NCBI RefSeq assembly: GCF_004403985.1 | Contig: NZ_SOHL01000003.1 | Coordinates: forward strand, 73,212 to 137,211 | Source of the DNA: Cryobacterium gelidum | Lineage (GTDB): Bacteria > Actinomycetota > Actinomycetes > Actinomycetales > Microbacteriaceae | Direction: 5' to 3' | DNA length: 64,000 nucleotides | Part shown: positions 61,963-64,000 of the stretch, piece after piece | Position numbering within the stretch: position 1 is the stretch's first letter | Layout of the letters: every line of letters begins with the position of its first letter | Notes under the pieces: model-generated | Told to the model about the DNA's origin: nothing | The model's database searches: none | The model's input: only the letters and a program-made list of their open reading frames with translations | Position numbers and translations under genes: made by a program

Positions 61963-62142
61963 GCCACTGTCGAACGTACTCGCCGCGGCGCGTTCACCGC
62001 TCGGGCTCGACCGTGGAGGGAGTGAACACGAGTTCGTCCAATGATCCAACCGAAAGCGCAACCATCACACGCACCGACATGGTCGCCGAGTTCGGCGGGG
62101 CGGCATCCGCGGGTGCCGCCCCTGATCAGCGGGACGACCCGT

Positions 62143-62625
62143 TCAACGGGACGAAGCATGCCGCCCGAAGCCCCACAGGGTAGCGGCGACAACAACCCCG
62201 TATGCCAGGTGCGGGGCGATGTCGCTGACCCAGTCTTTGGCGGTCCATATGCGAGGGTCGGTCACCCCGAGAACCGTCATCGGCACGTTGCCACCAATCA
62301 GCGCGCCGACCGTGGCCGCCAGCCCGCTCACCACCGGCGCGGGTCGCCAACCGGCAGAGCGGAAGAGTCCGAGCAGTGCACCAACGCCCACGCCCACGAT
62401 CACACCGGTCAACGGCCCGATGCCCGCGATCCGATTTTTTCTCACCTCGTCAGATCCAGGGATGGTGAGCTGCGCGACGTCGACAAGTTTCTCGACGGTG
62501 GCCTGCGGAGTGGAGCTGGCCGGTCTGCCTTTGATCGCCATCCCGAGGTAGCTCACGGCGTTGAGCGCGGTGGTACCTGCCGCGCCAGCCGCCGCGCCGC
62601 CCAAGAACCCACGGAGCAGGCTCAT
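62143..62625 (-). CDS. Membrane protein of unknown function
   Basis: A 160-residue Gly/Ala-rich membrane protein with three or four hydrophobic segments (GFLGGAAAGAAGTTALNAV..., GPLTGVIVGVGVGALLGLF, VSGLAATVGALIGGNVPM). ATG 62625 was chosen as the start of the hydrophobic region; ATG 62700 would add a charged leader. No family is recognised with confidence. Confidence 0.65.
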   Translation of the reverse strand: MSLLRGFLGGAAAGAAGTTALNAVSYLGMAIKGRPASSTPQATVEKLVDVAQLTIPGSDEVRKNRIAGIGPLTGVIVGVGVGALLGLFRSAGWRPAPVVSGLAATVGALIGGNVPMTVLGVTDPRIWTAKDWVSDIAPHLAYGVVVAATLWGFGRHASSR

Positions 62626-62842
62626 GGTCGACGAACGAGTTCGGCGAACAAATGGTAATCGCATGTGCTGGGCATGGCACTCCTTCGAAAGAGGCGACAA
62701 CGCATCGGCCTGACGTCGGTTTACACCGACAGCAGCCGCATTTCAAGAGGGCTGGCTAGAGCCGTCCACTACGAACAACGTCGGACGCTCGGTGCGCGGC
62801 CGGTGAAATTTCACGCAAAACCCAGGAGACCTGTGCGGCAGC

Positions 62843-64000
<1,158 letters not shown>

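Overview
The window is high-GC actinobacterial DNA. Gene content and neighbourhoods point to a Microbacteriaceae-type organism (Cryobacterium/Leifsonia-like): mammalian-type PepN, GlbO, a DUF664 (mycothiol-type DinB) protein, Orn next to tRNA-His, a GatCAB operon and LigA. The taxon is an inference, since no rRNA is present. A striking feature of expression is the number of genes whose start codon lies about 6 nt after a TANNNT box, which is the actinobacterial leaderless-promoter layout.

Region 1 (1-15,950) is core-like: 3' part of pepN, MscS channel, GlbO, DUF664 protein, a decayed proline iminopeptidase, azoreductase, amine oxidase, TesB thioesterase, an ECF sigma/anti-sigma pair divergent from a secreted Rieske protein (both promoters have the form TGAAC-N17-CGT), hot-dog thioesterase, ABC-F EttA, lipoprotein, SSB, MsrA and NadE.

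Region 2 (about 16,011-33,766) looks like a genomic island in a tRNA-Arg(TCT) gene. A 44-bp imperfect copy of the tRNA 3' half (37/44 identical, last 14 bp perfect) lies at 16,011-16,054, 17.7 kb from the tRNA copy at 33,691-33,734. Beside the tRNA is the N-terminus of a tyrosine integrase, fused in frame to a frameshifted IS3-type transposase. The island carries small unrelated accessory genes: TetR/DUF1905/hydrolase/YciI, DUF6578, ATPase, ArsR/DHFR-like, membrane protein/sigma pair, EamA/MarR, DUF6176, Fic, GNAT, Nudix and cytidine deaminase. It also carries remnants (DUF4913, HipA, GDSL esterase), a family of about 28-bp hairpin repeats at gene ends, and a CCCCAAA heptamer tract.

Region 3 (33,767-64,000) is again core-like. 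It holds a peptide ABC transporter operon led by a thioredoxin-like gene, Orn, tRNA-His, a zincin, a DacB-like protein without a recognisable KTG box, a TPP-riboswitch-controlled ECF transporter (YkoE/fused ATPase/EcfT plus a P-loop kinase), a GerW-like protein and DNA polymerase IV. It continues with a PotABCD-type operon divergent from a GntR regulator coupled to a soluble Cache protein, a ferritin-like/VIT1 iron exporter, GatCAB, a quinone reductase, an aldo/keto reductase, formaldehyde dehydrogenase and the C-terminal part of LigA. No CRISPR array or complete defence system was seen.
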